Shown here: in pieces, positions 46,107-57,860 of the stretch
Layout: every line of letters starts with the position of its first letter
How positions within the stretch are numbered: the first letter of the stretch is position 1
From: Paenibacillus sp. J5C2022
Lineage (GTDB): Bacteria > Bacillota > Bacilli > Paenibacillales > Paenibacillaceae
Length of the DNA stretch: 64,000 bases
Reading direction: 5' to 3'
Assembly (NCBI RefSeq): GCF_025567625.1
Contig: NZ_JAOQJC010000006.1
Coordinates: forward strand, 124,001 to 188,000
Translations under genes and position numbers: made by a program
The notes under the pieces: model-generated
Databases searched by the model: none
What the model was told of the DNA's origin: nothing
What the model saw: the letters and a program-made list of their open reading frames with translations, nothing else

Positions 46107-47267
46107 CTATGACCTTGTACGATTCGCCGCTTCTGATGGAAATGCCCCCTTCTCTTCGCTCCTGGCTCCTCTTGCCCACGCGATAAGCAATAGAACCAGC
46201 GGAATCATTACACCCTGTCCTACGCTGTATATCGTCCATACATCCATCGCAAATATCGTGCTATGGACGCTATTGCGATAGATGATGATGGACATCGGCA
46301 CAATGAATAGCCCTAACGGCACAACCAGCGGGCGATAAGTACGCAAATGAAGAAATTGTCCAAGCAATACCGTAACGGTATAGAAGGACAGCAGCAGCTT
46401 CATGAATACGGTCCCGATCCAAACGACCGCGAACAAAATTTCGACGCGTACTAAAATATCTTCAATATTGATCGCCTTCACCATCTCGTACACCGCATAT
46501 GGGCTGCGCACGGTCTCGGATACGCCAAGCACGGCAATCAGCATGGCCACATTCAGCGTGCTGATGCCTCCATTAACCGCTACCGCCACAGCAAGCTTTG
46601 CATAGAGCTTGCTCCTCTCCTTCGTCTGAACCAGCGGCAGCAGTACCGTCAGAAAGACGCATTCCGCCACGGGGAAGCCCAATACGGGATACATGCCTTT
46701 CATCGCTTGCACGATGCCTTCGCCCAACAAGGGCAGGAAATGTCCGCCGTACATTTGATTGAATAGCGCCACCGAAATAATGAAGATAACGATCAGCGTC
46801 CACCCGAACAAGATGTCTCCCGTTCTTCCAATCGTCTCTATTCCCAGATAAGTGCCGTAGACAATGACCAGCATAAATGTTCCGCTTAGAAACCATTCCG
46901 GAGTCTGTGGCAATACGGATTTGCCAATAAAATCGGACATATTGCGAAGCACGAGCGCGCACAACACAGAAAAATAAAAGATATAGGTAGCGGTAACGAT
47001 TTTGCCTAGCCATGTACCTAGTATATGTTGGCTGTATTGGGCTAATGAAAGATGCGGGAAGCGATTCGCAAGCGCCAGGTAAATCAGGATGATGAAATAG
47101 TGAAGCGGAATGACAAGCAGCATGGACAGCCAGCTGTCCTGTCTGGCAATCTGCACCACCGCGGTCGGAACGATCAGCGCAGCGCTTCCCAGCGAGAACA
47201 GATAGAGCAATTTGCCCAATTGACCTGCGCCAATCTTTCCGTTGGCACCGCTTTGCATGTCTTTCAT
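46107..47267 (-). CDS. GerA-type germinant receptor, B subunit (GerAB/GerKB family permease)
   Basis: A 386-residue polytopic protein with about ten hydrophobic segments, of the amino-acid-permease-like GerAB family that binds germinants in the inner spore membrane. Typical stretches are GKLLYLFSLGSAALIVPTAV and PVLGFPVAECVFLTVLLPLV. The ATG at 47267 overlaps the stop of the small upstream gene (ATGA); a GTG 24 bases earlier is possible. It is the last of four genes in the order A, C, D-like, B. The germinant cannot be deduced from sequence. Confidence 0.9.
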   Translation of the reverse strand: MKDMQSGANGKIGAGQLGKLLYLFSLGSAALIVPTAVVQIARQDSWLSMLLVIPLHYFIILIYLALANRFPHLSLAQYSQHILGTWLGKIVTATYIFYFSVLCALVLRNMSDFIGKSVLPQTPEWFLSGTFMLVIVYGTYLGIETIGRTGDILFGWTLIVIFIISVALFNQMYGGHFLPLLGEGIVQAMKGMYPVLGFPVAECVFLTVLLPLVQTKERSKLYAKLAVAVAVNGGISTLNVAMLIAVLGVSETVRSPYAVYEMVKAINIEDILVRVEILFAVVWIGTVFMKLLLSFYTVTVLLGQFLHLRTYRPLVVPLGLFIVPMSIIIYRNSVHSTIFAMDVWTIYSVGQGVMIPLVLLLIAWARGARSEEKGAFPSEAANRTRS

Positions 47268-47512
47268 CCCTTGCCGCCCCCCTTGATCCACGCGATGACC
47301 GGCTTATAGATTGGCGCAACGATGACGGATATCCAATCTGCCGGCGATACCATGGGAATGTGAAGCAGGAGCGCCATGCTGAGACATGCCGCCGACCATA
47401 ACAGCACGATGCTCCATACCACTTCCCGAATAAGCTTCTTCTTTTCATAATTCCACCACAAAGCGATGGACAAGAGGAGAGCGAAAACGAAGACAAGCAA
47501 GATGTTCATCAT
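47264..47512 (-). CDS. Small two-helix protein in the germination operon (GerD-subunit-like)
   Basis: An 82-residue protein with two membrane segments (ILLVFVFALLLSIALWW and VVWSIVLLWSAACLSMALLL) and a basic loop (YEKKKLIRE) between. GAGGGAGG precedes the start. It lies between the C and B subunit genes with a 4-base overlap to B. Small two-helix 'D' proteins of this size are known from some Bacillus ger operons and modulate germination rate. Assignment rests on size, topology and position, not on a strong sequence signature. Confidence 0.7.
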   Translation of the reverse strand: MMNILLVFVFALLLSIALWWNYEKKKLIREVVWSIVLLWSAACLSMALLLHIPMVSPADWISVIVAPIYKPVIAWIKGGGKG

Positions 47513-47525
47513 CTATTCCCTCCCT

Positions 47526-48731
47526 CTATTGGGGTATCGTGTCGGACCGGACACCGGTCGAGATAATCTCGCTAATGCATTTCACACGGCTGGGCACATC
47601 GGGAAATACATGCTCCCAATCCCTATACAATTGCTTCCACAACTTAGGCTGATAGTGGTAGGTTGCCACTCCCCAGCCCAGCGCGTCCGCCCCCAATTCC
47701 TTCTGCACCTTGTGTATGGCATTCATGATTTCCGCTTCCACCGTTTCGTCCAGTTTTTTTTCCATCTGCCGCAGCATCGCTTCATCATGAACATGCATGT
47801 CCGGACATACCACTTCATGCATAGCGGCTTTCAGACGCACTTCAATCTCTATGAGCGGAAGTCCGTTGTCTCCCTTGCGCGCCTTTATTTTCGTATCGGA
47901 CTTAATGACCTCGATAATGTAATGCCCTTTATCTTTTCGGCACCTTTGCTTGACGGCCGTATTTTTGATCTTGTTCTGAATCCAGGCCAATCCTCTGGAT
48001 TGTTCGGGCGTCAAGTAACCTCTCAGCTTCCCATTGCGAAAGACAGCCATCGCTTTCAATTCCGGTTTCACTTTCATGCTGATGACATCGACGCTCTTCT
48101 TGGAGTTGCCCGCATCGGCCAGACCGTCAATCCCGATTGCGGGTACAGCTGCCTGCATGCCTGCCGACTCCGACAGATGCGCTATATCCCGCACTTGCAC
48201 ATTGTACGTCTTGCCGTAAACCTTCTGATTGATAACGACTGAATCCTTCATCTGATTGGCCGGAATAGATTCCATCTGCGTCTGAATCTGCAGCAGTTGC
48301 TCCGCGCGCAGTCCGCGGGTTATCATCACGCTAATATCGGAGCGTACGTTGCTGTTGCGCTCGATCAGATCCATGATGGGATAGATACCTTCCCGCGCCA
48401 CTTCCTCGCTGATGAGCAGAAGCTGAGTATGGGAGAAATACAATCGTCGCGACGTTTTCGCCGACATTTTCCTCATCGCTTCGAACAAGGTATCTCCTGT
48501 ATCAGAGAGCGTCATAACGGGACTGCCGTCACCGCCTTTCACACCTACCGCATTCTGGGGCAACACCGTCTGCACAGTTATCTTGAAGCGATGCTTGCCC
48601 GAATGATCTTTGTCCACGCCAATCGCCATTACAACGCCCAGCTTGTCCAGATACTGAATATCCCAGCAGCCCGTCGCCGCGAGCATAATCGACATCGCAA
48701 CAAGACATACAGCCAGTAACCGTGGCACCAT
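47526..48731 (-). CDS. GerA-type germinant receptor, C subunit (Ger(x)C lipoprotein)
   Basis: A 401-residue lipoprotein. The signal peptide MVPRLLAVCLVAMSIMLAAT ends at a lipidation Cys (C22, in ATGCWD). The family start GCWDIQYLDKLGVVMAIGVD follows, then three alpha/beta domains with typical segments such as RRLYFSHTQLLLISEEVARE and LGWGVATYHYQPKLW. The ATG at 48731 follows GAGGAGGAG. It lies 31 bases after the A subunit gene. Confidence 0.92.
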   Translation of the reverse strand: MVPRLLAVCLVAMSIMLAATGCWDIQYLDKLGVVMAIGVDKDHSGKHRFKITVQTVLPQNAVGVKGGDGSPVMTLSDTGDTLFEAMRKMSAKTSRRLYFSHTQLLLISEEVAREGIYPIMDLIERNSNVRSDISVMITRGLRAEQLLQIQTQMESIPANQMKDSVVINQKVYGKTYNVQVRDIAHLSESAGMQAAVPAIGIDGLADAGNSKKSVDVISMKVKPELKAMAVFRNGKLRGYLTPEQSRGLAWIQNKIKNTAVKQRCRKDKGHYIIEVIKSDTKIKARKGDNGLPLIEIEVRLKAAMHEVVCPDMHVHDEAMLRQMEKKLDETVEAEIMNAIHKVQKELGADALGWGVATYHYQPKLWKQLYRDWEHVFPDVPSRVKCISEIISTGVRSDTIPQ

Positions 48732-48762
48732 AACTTGCTCCTCCTCTACCTGCCAACGAAAA

Positions 48763-50337
48763 CTATTGGGACGGTTCTTCTCTTGGCTCCAGCCGGTTGT
48801 CTTGACGGGTATGATTACGTTCCGCAAGCTGGTGCGGCCGTTGCTTGAACATCCAGATCGGCGCCCGGATCAGAGAATCCTTCATATCTCTCCAGTTGAA
48901 AGGTGCGAACGGCTTCAAGTAAGGCAAGCCGAATGAGCGCAAGTTGCTAAGATGCAGCAGCAGCAAGAGGACGACAAGCGCTATGCCGTAGAAGCCAAGC
49001 GTAGAAGCGGCCAGCAAGAGGATGAAGCGAAGCAGGCGCGCCGCGATGCCCAAGCTGTACACTGGTGCGACGAAGCTGGCAATAGCCGTGAACGAGACGA
49101 CGATTACGACAGCCGACGATACAATACCGGCCTCTACAACGGATTGGCCGATGACAAGACCTCCGACGATAGGCACGGCGTTGCCGGCGTTGCCAGGCAT
49201 TCTGAGCACGGCCTCCCGCAATATTTCAAATACGAACTCCATAAGGAATGCCTCCAGATAGGCCGGGAACGGGACGCCTTCCCGCTGCGCGGCAAGCTTG
49301 AGCAACAGCGGGGTCGGAATCATCTCCTGATGGTAGCCAACGATCGCGACATAGATCGAGGGCATCAGCAATGCGATGACGAAAGAGACGAACCGCAGCA
49401 TTCTAAGGAATGTGGCCATCTGGTAATTGTGATAATAATCTTCCGCGGCCTGGAAGAAAGCGTTCAGCGTCGTAGGTACAACCAGCACGAACGGCGTTCC
49501 TTCCATCAATATCGCTACTCTTCCCTCCAGCAGATAAGAGACGATCACATCGGGCCGCTCGTTATTCATGACGGTCGGGAATGGTGTCCACTTCTGATCG
49601 CTGATCATCTCTTCGATATAACCGGACTCCAGAATGCCGTCAATATGAATGCGATCCAGCCGATTCCGCAGTTCTTTCAGCACACCCTCATCGGCCAAGT
49701 CCTTCATATACATGATACCAACCGGGGTCTGGGTCACCTTCCCGATTGTCTTCCTCTCCAGCCATAGCTTGGGACTGCGAATCTTCCGTCTGATCAGCGC
49801 CGTATTGTCCAGCAATGTCTCTGTGAATCCTTCTCTTGGGCCTCTCAGTGCCTGCTCCGTTCTGGGTTCTTGCATATTGCGCTTTACCCCGCCTGCCGTA
49901 CCTGCTGACAAGGCGTGCGCACAGCCGTCAACGAGAATAACGGTATTGCCCGCGAAGAGCTGTTGAAACAATTGCTTGAAATGGGTGATGACGGTTACTG
50001 CTCCGGTCGCCAGCAGCTTATTGCGCAACTGCTCAACCCGCTCTTCAGCAGATGAGCTTCCGGAAGCGTTCAGCAGCGGCTTGATGACGAATTCGTCCAG
50101 TTGAGTCTCATCGACCATATTTTCTATATAGACAACAGCAATGCTGTCAGAATCCGTGCAATCCGAACAGGATAACCGCCTGATATTGAGATCGGCGCTG
50201 TTCCCGAGCTCGAAGCCGATAGCATCCAGCATCTCCTGAAGCGAGCTTGACACGGGCATTGCTTCGTAATCCTTCAGCTGCTCCTGCTCAATTTGTTCTT
50301 CCTTCATCGAACGAAGCAGTTGCTTTCGACTCCGCAC
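48763..50337 (-). CDS. GerA-type germinant receptor, A subunit
   Basis: A 524-residue protein: a soluble N-terminal domain (about 1-300) with the conserved RRKIRSPKLWLERKTIGKVT and SGYIEEMISDQKWTPFPTV. Four or five membrane helices follow (from FLRMLRFVSFVIALLMPSIY), with FPAYLEAFLMEFVFEILREA between them. The C-terminal tail is charged. The GTG start has GGAGG 9 bases away. It is the first gene of the receptor operon and lies downstream of the atp terminator. A sigma-G promoter is expected, but no clear match was found. Confidence 0.93.
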   Translation of the reverse strand: MRSRKQLLRSMKEEQIEQEQLKDYEAMPVSSSLQEMLDAIGFELGNSADLNIRRLSCSDCTDSDSIAVVYIENMVDETQLDEFVIKPLLNASGSSSAEERVEQLRNKLLATGAVTVITHFKQLFQQLFAGNTVILVDGCAHALSAGTAGGVKRNMQEPRTEQALRGPREGFTETLLDNTALIRRKIRSPKLWLERKTIGKVTQTPVGIMYMKDLADEGVLKELRNRLDRIHIDGILESGYIEEMISDQKWTPFPTVMNNERPDVIVSYLLEGRVAILMEGTPFVLVVPTTLNAFFQAAEDYYHNYQMATFLRMLRFVSFVIALLMPSIYVAIVGYHQEMIPTPLLLKLAAQREGVPFPAYLEAFLMEFVFEILREAVLRMPGNAGNAVPIVGGLVIGQSVVEAGIVSSAVVIVVSFTAIASFVAPVYSLGIAARLLRFILLLAASTLGFYGIALVVLLLLLHLSNLRSFGLPYLKPFAPFNWRDMKDSLIRAPIWMFKQRPHQLAERNHTRQDNRLEPREEPSQ

Positions 50338-50421
50338 GGAAATTCGCCTCCTTTTCCTGCTTCATTACCCACTAGCGTCCCACTCGCGAGGAAAATTTAT
50401 GCGTTTATACGCTTATATGGC

Positions 50422-50460
50422 AAAAAAGCCGCCAGCACCCGGAGGGGCACTGGCGGCTTT
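50422..50460 (-). terminator. Intrinsic terminator of the atp operon
   Basis: Minus strand: GCCGCCAG, a 14-base loop, CTGGCGGC, then TTTTTT. The stem is 8 GC-rich pairs extended by A-T pairs. It lies 15 bases after the atpC stop. Confidence 0.9.
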
Positions 50461-50474
50461 CTCATTTATCTTGC

Positions 50475-50879
50475 TTATACACGATGCTTCACGTGCAGAC
50501 GATTCATCGCGCGTTGCATTGCCATCTCTGCACGACGGAAATCAATCTCATCCTGCTGCTTCGCATTCAGGCGCTGCTCGGCACGCTGCTTGGCAGCCTG
50601 CGCACGCTCCACGTTGATGTCAGTAGGCAGCTCGGCACTCTCCGCGAGAATGACGACCTTGTCCTTGCGCACCTCGATGAAGCCGCCATTCACAGCTATT
50701 ACATCGGTCTTGCCGTCACGCTTGATCGTTACGGGAGCGATGCGAAGCGGCGTCACGAGTGGAATATGATTCGGCAATATGCCGAGCTCGCCTTCCACGC
50801 CGGTTACGCTGACCATATTCGCCGTCTCCTCGTACACCTTGCGTTCAGGTGTTACGATTTCTACCAGAAAGGTACTCAT
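50475..50879 (-). CDS. atpC: ATP synthase epsilon subunit
   Basis: A 134-residue central-stalk subunit. The N-terminal beta sandwich has [20 protein letters not shown] and [20 protein letters not shown]; the C-terminal two-helix part (from about residue 88) has the [16 protein letters not shown] stretch that can inhibit the enzyme. It is the last gene of the operon, 21 bases after atpD, and is followed by a strong terminator. Confidence 0.97.
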   Translation of the reverse strand: MSTFLVEIVTPERKVYEETANMVSVTGVEGELGILPNHIPLVTPLRIAPVTIKRDGKTDVIAVNGGFIEVRKDKVVILAESAELPTDINVERAQAAKQRAEQRLNAKQQDEIDFRRAEMAMQRAMNRLHVKHRV

Positions 50880-50900
50880 GTGGATTCCTCCCGCCTTTCG

Positions 50901-52340
<1,440 letters not shown>

Positions 52341-53207
52341 TTACGATTGTGCATTCGCTCCTGCAACGATCTCCGATATCTCCTGCGTAATCGCAGCCTG
52401 ACGCGCACGGTTGTAAGTGAGCGTAAGTCCGTTGATCATCTTCGTCGCATTCTTCGTTGCGCTTCCCATTGCTGTCATTCGAGCACCGAATTCACTGGCC
52501 TTCCCATCCAATACCGCGCTGTAGATTAAAGTCTCAGCGTACTTCGGCAGCAGCACTTCCAGCACACCTTCTGCCGATGGCTCGTATTCATAGGAGGATA
52601 CCGCCGTGCCCTCACTCACCGCTTCAAGCGGAAGCAAGCGGGATTCCGTCGGAACTTGTGAAATCGCATTGACGAATTGATTATAGTACAGATACAGCTC
52701 ATCATAAGCTCCATCTGCGAATTTCTGCACAGCCGCCGTAGCCACTGACTTCACATCGGCGAATGTCGGCGAATCCGACAGACCGATCACTTCTTCTACG
52801 ATCGGCATATTGCGGCGACGGAAGAAATCGCGGCCCTTCCGGCCAATGACGAATAAGGCATACTCATCGGCAGACTTATGCTTTGCATTAATGGTGTTCA
52901 TCACTTTGCGCAGAATATTCGCATTGTAACCACCTGCAAGACCACGATCGGAAGTAATGACCAGATAGCCGGTCTTCTTGATGGGACGAGTCTCCAGCAT
53001 CGGATGCTTCACATCATTCGTGCCGGAAGCGATGCTCGCTACGACTTCCTTCAGCTTGTCGGCGTAAGGCCGTGCTGCTTGCGCAGCGCTTTGAGCCTTC
53101 CTCAGCTTGGATGCCGCGACCATCTCCATCGCTTTCGTGATCTGCTTCGTGTTCTGTTTGCTCTTAATCTCGCGCTTAATATCACGCATGTTCGTTGCCA
53201 CTTTCAT
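52341..53207 (-). CDS. atpG: ATP synthase gamma subunit
   Basis: A 288-residue rotor-shaft subunit. The N-terminal helix MRDIKREIKSKQNTKQITKA and the C-terminal AMGSATKNATKMINGLTLTY (with the classic NRARQAAITQEISEIV) are both present. The ATG at 53207 was chosen because family members have a few residues before MRDIK. The gap from atpA is 127 bases, the longest inside the structural atp genes, and contains a hairpin. Confidence 0.97.
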   Translation of the reverse strand: MKVATNMRDIKREIKSKQNTKQITKAMEMVAASKLRKAQSAAQAARPYADKLKEVVASIASGTNDVKHPMLETRPIKKTGYLVITSDRGLAGGYNANILRKVMNTINAKHKSADEYALFVIGRKGRDFFRRRNMPIVEEVIGLSDSPTFADVKSVATAAVQKFADGAYDELYLYYNQFVNAISQVPTESRLLPLEAVSEGTAVSSYEYEPSAEGVLEVLLPKYAETLIYSAVLDGKASEFGARMTAMGSATKNATKMINGLTLTYNRARQAAITQEISEIVAGANAQS

Positions 53208-53255
53208 TTCACCCGCCTTCGATGCTTGGAATGACTCCGAAGCTTGGTAAGGGGC

Positions 53256-53285
53256 CTACGCCCGGTCTAGAGCGGATGGGCGTAG
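53256..53285 (-). other. Intercistronic hairpin between atpA and atpG
   Basis: CTACGCCC (53256-53263) and GGGCGTAG (53278-53285) form a perfect 8-bp stem with a 14-base loop. There is no T run after it, so it looks like a processing or stability element rather than a terminator. Confidence 0.5.
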
Positions 53286-53334
53286 ACATCATTGACCAAC
53301 GGTCGTCTTGTTGCTATATAGCTTGCTTCGTCTT

Positions 53335-54855
<1,521 letters not shown>

Positions 54856-55404
54856 CTACAGTGCTTTGGAATTTAACGTCTTTGACAAACGATCCAGCTT
54901 GCCGGAGAGGCTGCCGTCGTACAGGCGGTCGCCAATACGAACCTGCAGGCCGCCCAGCAGCGCCGGCTCGACGATTTGCTCTGCAATTATCTTCTTTCCC
55001 GTCACGCTGCTGAAGTGAGCCGCAACGCCGGCAAGCTCGTCATCCGACAGCTGCTTCGCCGTATATACGATGGCATGCGCTTGTCCCAGCGTGTCGCCGG
55101 CAATCTTCGTATACGCTTCGTATACTTCACCGATGATCGTCTGACGCCCGCGGGAGATAACCAGCTGCAGCGTATCGAACACAAGCGGGGATACCGCTTC
55201 TCCGAACGATGCTTTCAGCGCGGCAATCTTGCCTACTGGTGCCACGCTGGGCAAGGACAGGAACTTCTCGATGGAGGGATCGCGCTGGAGCGTCTCAGCG
55301 ATCAGCTTCAGCTCCGCTTCCACTTCCGATACTTTGCCGCCTTCCGATGCCAGCTCGAACAACGCTTTAGCGTAGCGCTTCGCTACGACCGCATCCCGGC
55401 TCAT
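54856..55404 (-). CDS. atpH: ATP synthase delta subunit
   Basis: A 182-residue peripheral-stalk subunit linking the b subunits to alpha-3 beta-3. The N-terminal VVAKRYAKALFELASEGGKV and the C-terminal GGLQVRIGDRLYDGSLSGKL are diagnostic. Its start overlaps the atpF stop by 4 bases. Confidence 0.96.
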   Translation of the reverse strand: MSRDAVVAKRYAKALFELASEGGKVSEVEAELKLIAETLQRDPSIEKFLSLPSVAPVGKIAALKASFGEAVSPLVFDTLQLVISRGRQTIIGEVYEAYTKIAGDTLGQAHAIVYTAKQLSDDELAGVAAHFSSVTGKKIIAEQIVEPALLGGLQVRIGDRLYDGSLSGKLDRLSKTLNSKAL

Positions 55405-55883
55405 TTGCTTCCTACCTCTTTCAGGTACTTGTCAACCAGTTGCTCTTGCGACTTCTCGTCCACTTGCTTCTCGATAATTTTGGAAGCAATCTTGACGGAG
55501 ATACCGCCCACTTCGGAACGAAGAGCGGCAATCGCCTTGTTCTTCTCGCTCTCGATGTCTTTCAGCGCATCGTCCTTCAGACGAGTAGCTTCCGACTTCG
55601 CGGATTGAACAATCTCATCTGCTTGCTTCGTGCTGGTCGTTCTAGCTTGCTCGATAATCTCATGCGCTTCTTTGCGCGCCTGCTGCAGCGCAGCCTTCTG
55701 CTCTTCCATCTGCTGCTCTGCTGCCTGGCGGCTTGTTTCCGCTGTATTCATTTGCTCGCGAATAAGATCTCTGCGTTTCTCCATGACTGCAAATAGAGGA
55801 CCGAAAGCATATTTGCTCAATAGCCAGAACAACAGGAGGAACGCAATAATCGCGAACACCGTCGACTCCCATACGAAATCCAT
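55401..55883 (-). CDS. atpF: ATP synthase b subunit
   Basis: A 160-residue peripheral stalk protein. One N-terminal membrane helix (STVFAIIAFLLLFWLLSKYA) is followed by a long charged helix (about residues 35-150, for example AAEQQMEEQKAALQQARKEA). The ATG at 55883 has AGGAG 8 bases upstream; a GTG 9 bases earlier is too close to that site. Confidence 0.96.
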   Translation of the reverse strand: MDFVWESTVFAIIAFLLLFWLLSKYAFGPLFAVMEKRRDLIREQMNTAETSRQAAEQQMEEQKAALQQARKEAHEIIEQARTTSTKQADEIVQSAKSEATRLKDDALKDIESEKNKAIAALRSEVGGISVKIASKIIEKQVDEKSQEQLVDKYLKEVGSK

Positions 55884-55969
55884 TGCTGCCACTCCTTCCT
55901 TACTTGCTTGTAATCAAAACGAAGGCGAAGAGGGCTAGGCCTTCCCCGCCAAAAAAGCGTAACTATGTC

Positions 55970-56206
<237 letters not shown>

Positions 56207-56294
56207 TTAACTTTATTATTAGGGTGATGCTTGTTTATCACTAAATCCCGCATGCTCCGTTCATCATGACCGGGCAACTGGGCTAAAGCACAAC

Positions 56295-57053
56295 TTAATG
56301 GTCTTCCTCGTGATGGTGGATCGTCGCTTGCGAAATGTACACCATCGTCAGTATCGTGAACAGGAACGCCTGGATACCGCCGACAAACACGCTGAAGCCT
56401 TGCCATGCTGCAAGGAACACAACGCCCCACACTTTAAGCATGAGAATGGTGGAGATCAATACCTCGCCTGCGAAGATATTCGCATAGAGACGAAGGGCAA
56501 GCGTCACCGGCTTGGAAATCTCCTTGATCACGTTCAGCGGGAAGAAGATCGGATACGGCTCGAAGTAATGCTTCAGATAATGCTTCGTATTCTCCTTCAG
56601 TCCCAGGAAATGCACCAGGAAGATAACAATCGCCGCCAGACCTGCTGTTACGGCCAAGTCAGCCGTCGGCGACTTCCAGAACGCCATATGAACATGGCCC
56701 CCGTGCGCATCCAACGTCTCCTGGCTAACGAACCAGCTGGCATGATGAACGTCGAATACAATACCGAAAGGCAATCCCAGCAAGTTCGAGATGAAGATGA
56801 ACAGAATAAGCGTCATCCCCAGCGACAGATAGCGCTTCACCTTCTCCAGCGGCAGTGTGCTTGCAATCGTATTGTGCACGAATTCCATGATCCATTCCAT
56901 GAAGTTCTGCATCTTGGACGGGTTGTCCACCGACAGATTGCGAACCGCCAGCCTTGCCAACAAGAATGTAATAGCTGCCGAGATAATAATGGCTCCCCAT
57001 GTGGACAGGTCAATTCTAAAGCCCCCAACCTCTATTATGGGAAAAATATGCAT
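56295..57053 (-). CDS. atpB: ATP synthase a subunit
   Basis: A 252-residue membrane subunit forming the proton half-channels. The essential Arg is R188 in SKPVTLALRLYANIFAGE. The C-terminal FLFTILTMVYISQATIHHHE has the conserved Gln/Tyr region and a His-rich end. A second His-rich stretch (LDAHGGHVHMAFW, about 114-126) lies in an extracytoplasmic loop. Confidence 0.97.
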   Translation of the reverse strand: MHIFPIIEVGGFRIDLSTWGAIIISAAITFLLARLAVRNLSVDNPSKMQNFMEWIMEFVHNTIASTLPLEKVKRYLSLGMTLILFIFISNLLGLPFGIVFDVHHASWFVSQETLDAHGGHVHMAFWKSPTADLAVTAGLAAIVIFLVHFLGLKENTKHYLKHYFEPYPIFFPLNVIKEISKPVTLALRLYANIFAGEVLISTILMLKVWGVVFLAAWQGFSVFVGGIQAFLFTILTMVYISQATIHHHEEDH

Positions 57054-57078
57054 GTAACAATTTCACCCCTTTCCCTTG

Positions 57079-57444
57079 TCATTGTCGTTTGTTCCATATG
57101 AAAGCTGATACCAATACGATGAACGGCATCACCATACTAGCCGCAAGCGCAGCAGGCAGATTGAACGTCTCGGGATATCTGTAGGCAATCATGGCGACAA
57201 GAAGCACCATGGCCATACGGCTGCCGAGACCCAGTCCCATTCTGCGAACGCTTCGGTTCGCCATGGACCTGGCTACCATCTCCACTCTGCGCCTCAGCAA
57301 AAGCGCATTCAAAGAACTCGCGGCAACACCCAGAAGCAGTCCGGCAAATACCGCCCGATACGAAGGCAGAATACCCCATAAAAGCAGGCACGCCGCCGCG
57401 AGGATCAGAACCGTACGCATCGCCGTCTTGAAAATGTTATCCAT
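57079..57444 (-). CDS. atpI: ATP synthase subunit I
   Basis: A 121-residue hydrophobic protein with four predicted helices, the layout of AtpI proteins that help insert the c ring or carry magnesium. It lies directly before atpB, overlapping the atpZ gene by 8 bases. The central basic loop (LLRRRVEMVARSMANRSVRR) is typical. The sequence of AtpI is poorly conserved, so the call relies mostly on place and topology. Confidence 0.88.
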   Translation of the reverse strand: MDNIFKTAMRTVLILAAACLLLWGILPSYRAVFAGLLLGVAASSLNALLLRRRVEMVARSMANRSVRRMGLGLGSRMAMVLLVAMIAYRYPETFNLPAALAASMVMPFIVLVSAFIWNKRQ

Positions 57445-57670
57445 CGGAGTCCTCCAACACCTTCTTCACAATTAAAACCGCTGTCAACAATCCGACAGCC
57501 AGACCGACAAGCAAGCCCCCGACCGTCCAAGCCTTGACATCGCCAAAGCGTTCTCCGGCCATCGATCCCAGCCAATAACCTATGAAAATACAAATGCCGA
57601 CATCCATGCCAAGCGCTCCGACGAGAGCCGCAGCCTTCCACGGATTATCCCCTTTGTTACTCCCATTCAT
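57437..57670 (-). CDS. atpZ: AtpZ/AtpI-type small membrane protein
   Basis: A 77-residue protein with two helices (ALVGALGMDVGICIFIGYWL and VGGLLVGLAVGLLTAVLIVK) separated by GSMAGERFGDVKAW, as in AtpZ. It is the first gene of the atp operon. The ATG at 57670 follows AGGGG with 8-base spacing; an ATG six bases earlier is too close to it. A strong promoter lies just upstream. Confidence 0.85.
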   Translation of the reverse strand: MNGSNKGDNPWKAAALVGALGMDVGICIFIGYWLGSMAGERFGDVKAWTVGGLLVGLAVGLLTAVLIVKKVLEDSDG

Positions 57671-57697
57671 GGTCATTACCCCTGTCAATCCTCATAT

Positions 57698-57727
57698 ATT
57701 TTATCGAAGCGGCGCAAGGTTTGTCAA
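57698..57727 (-). promoter_or_regulatory. Promoter of the atp operon
   Basis: Minus strand: perfect -35 TTGACA (57722-57727), an 18-base spacer and -10 TAAAAT (57698-57703), leaving a short leader before atpZ. It is one of the best sigma-A matches in the window. Confidence 0.8.
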
Positions 57728-57860
57728 TTGAAATCCGGCGTCAAATTGCTAGTATAACATCCCAGAAATCCTTGATTCACAAGGTTTCCCGGACCCGCGA
57801 AACCGTACAGTAGCACTGTACGCTGTACATTCCGCAGCTTGCGCCTTATGGAGATGGCAA

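Noticed and set aside
50338..50421. Sigma-G promoter for the germination operon
   Set aside because: GCATA and GACGCTA elements exist at roughly the right spacing, but the -10 match is too poor to support.
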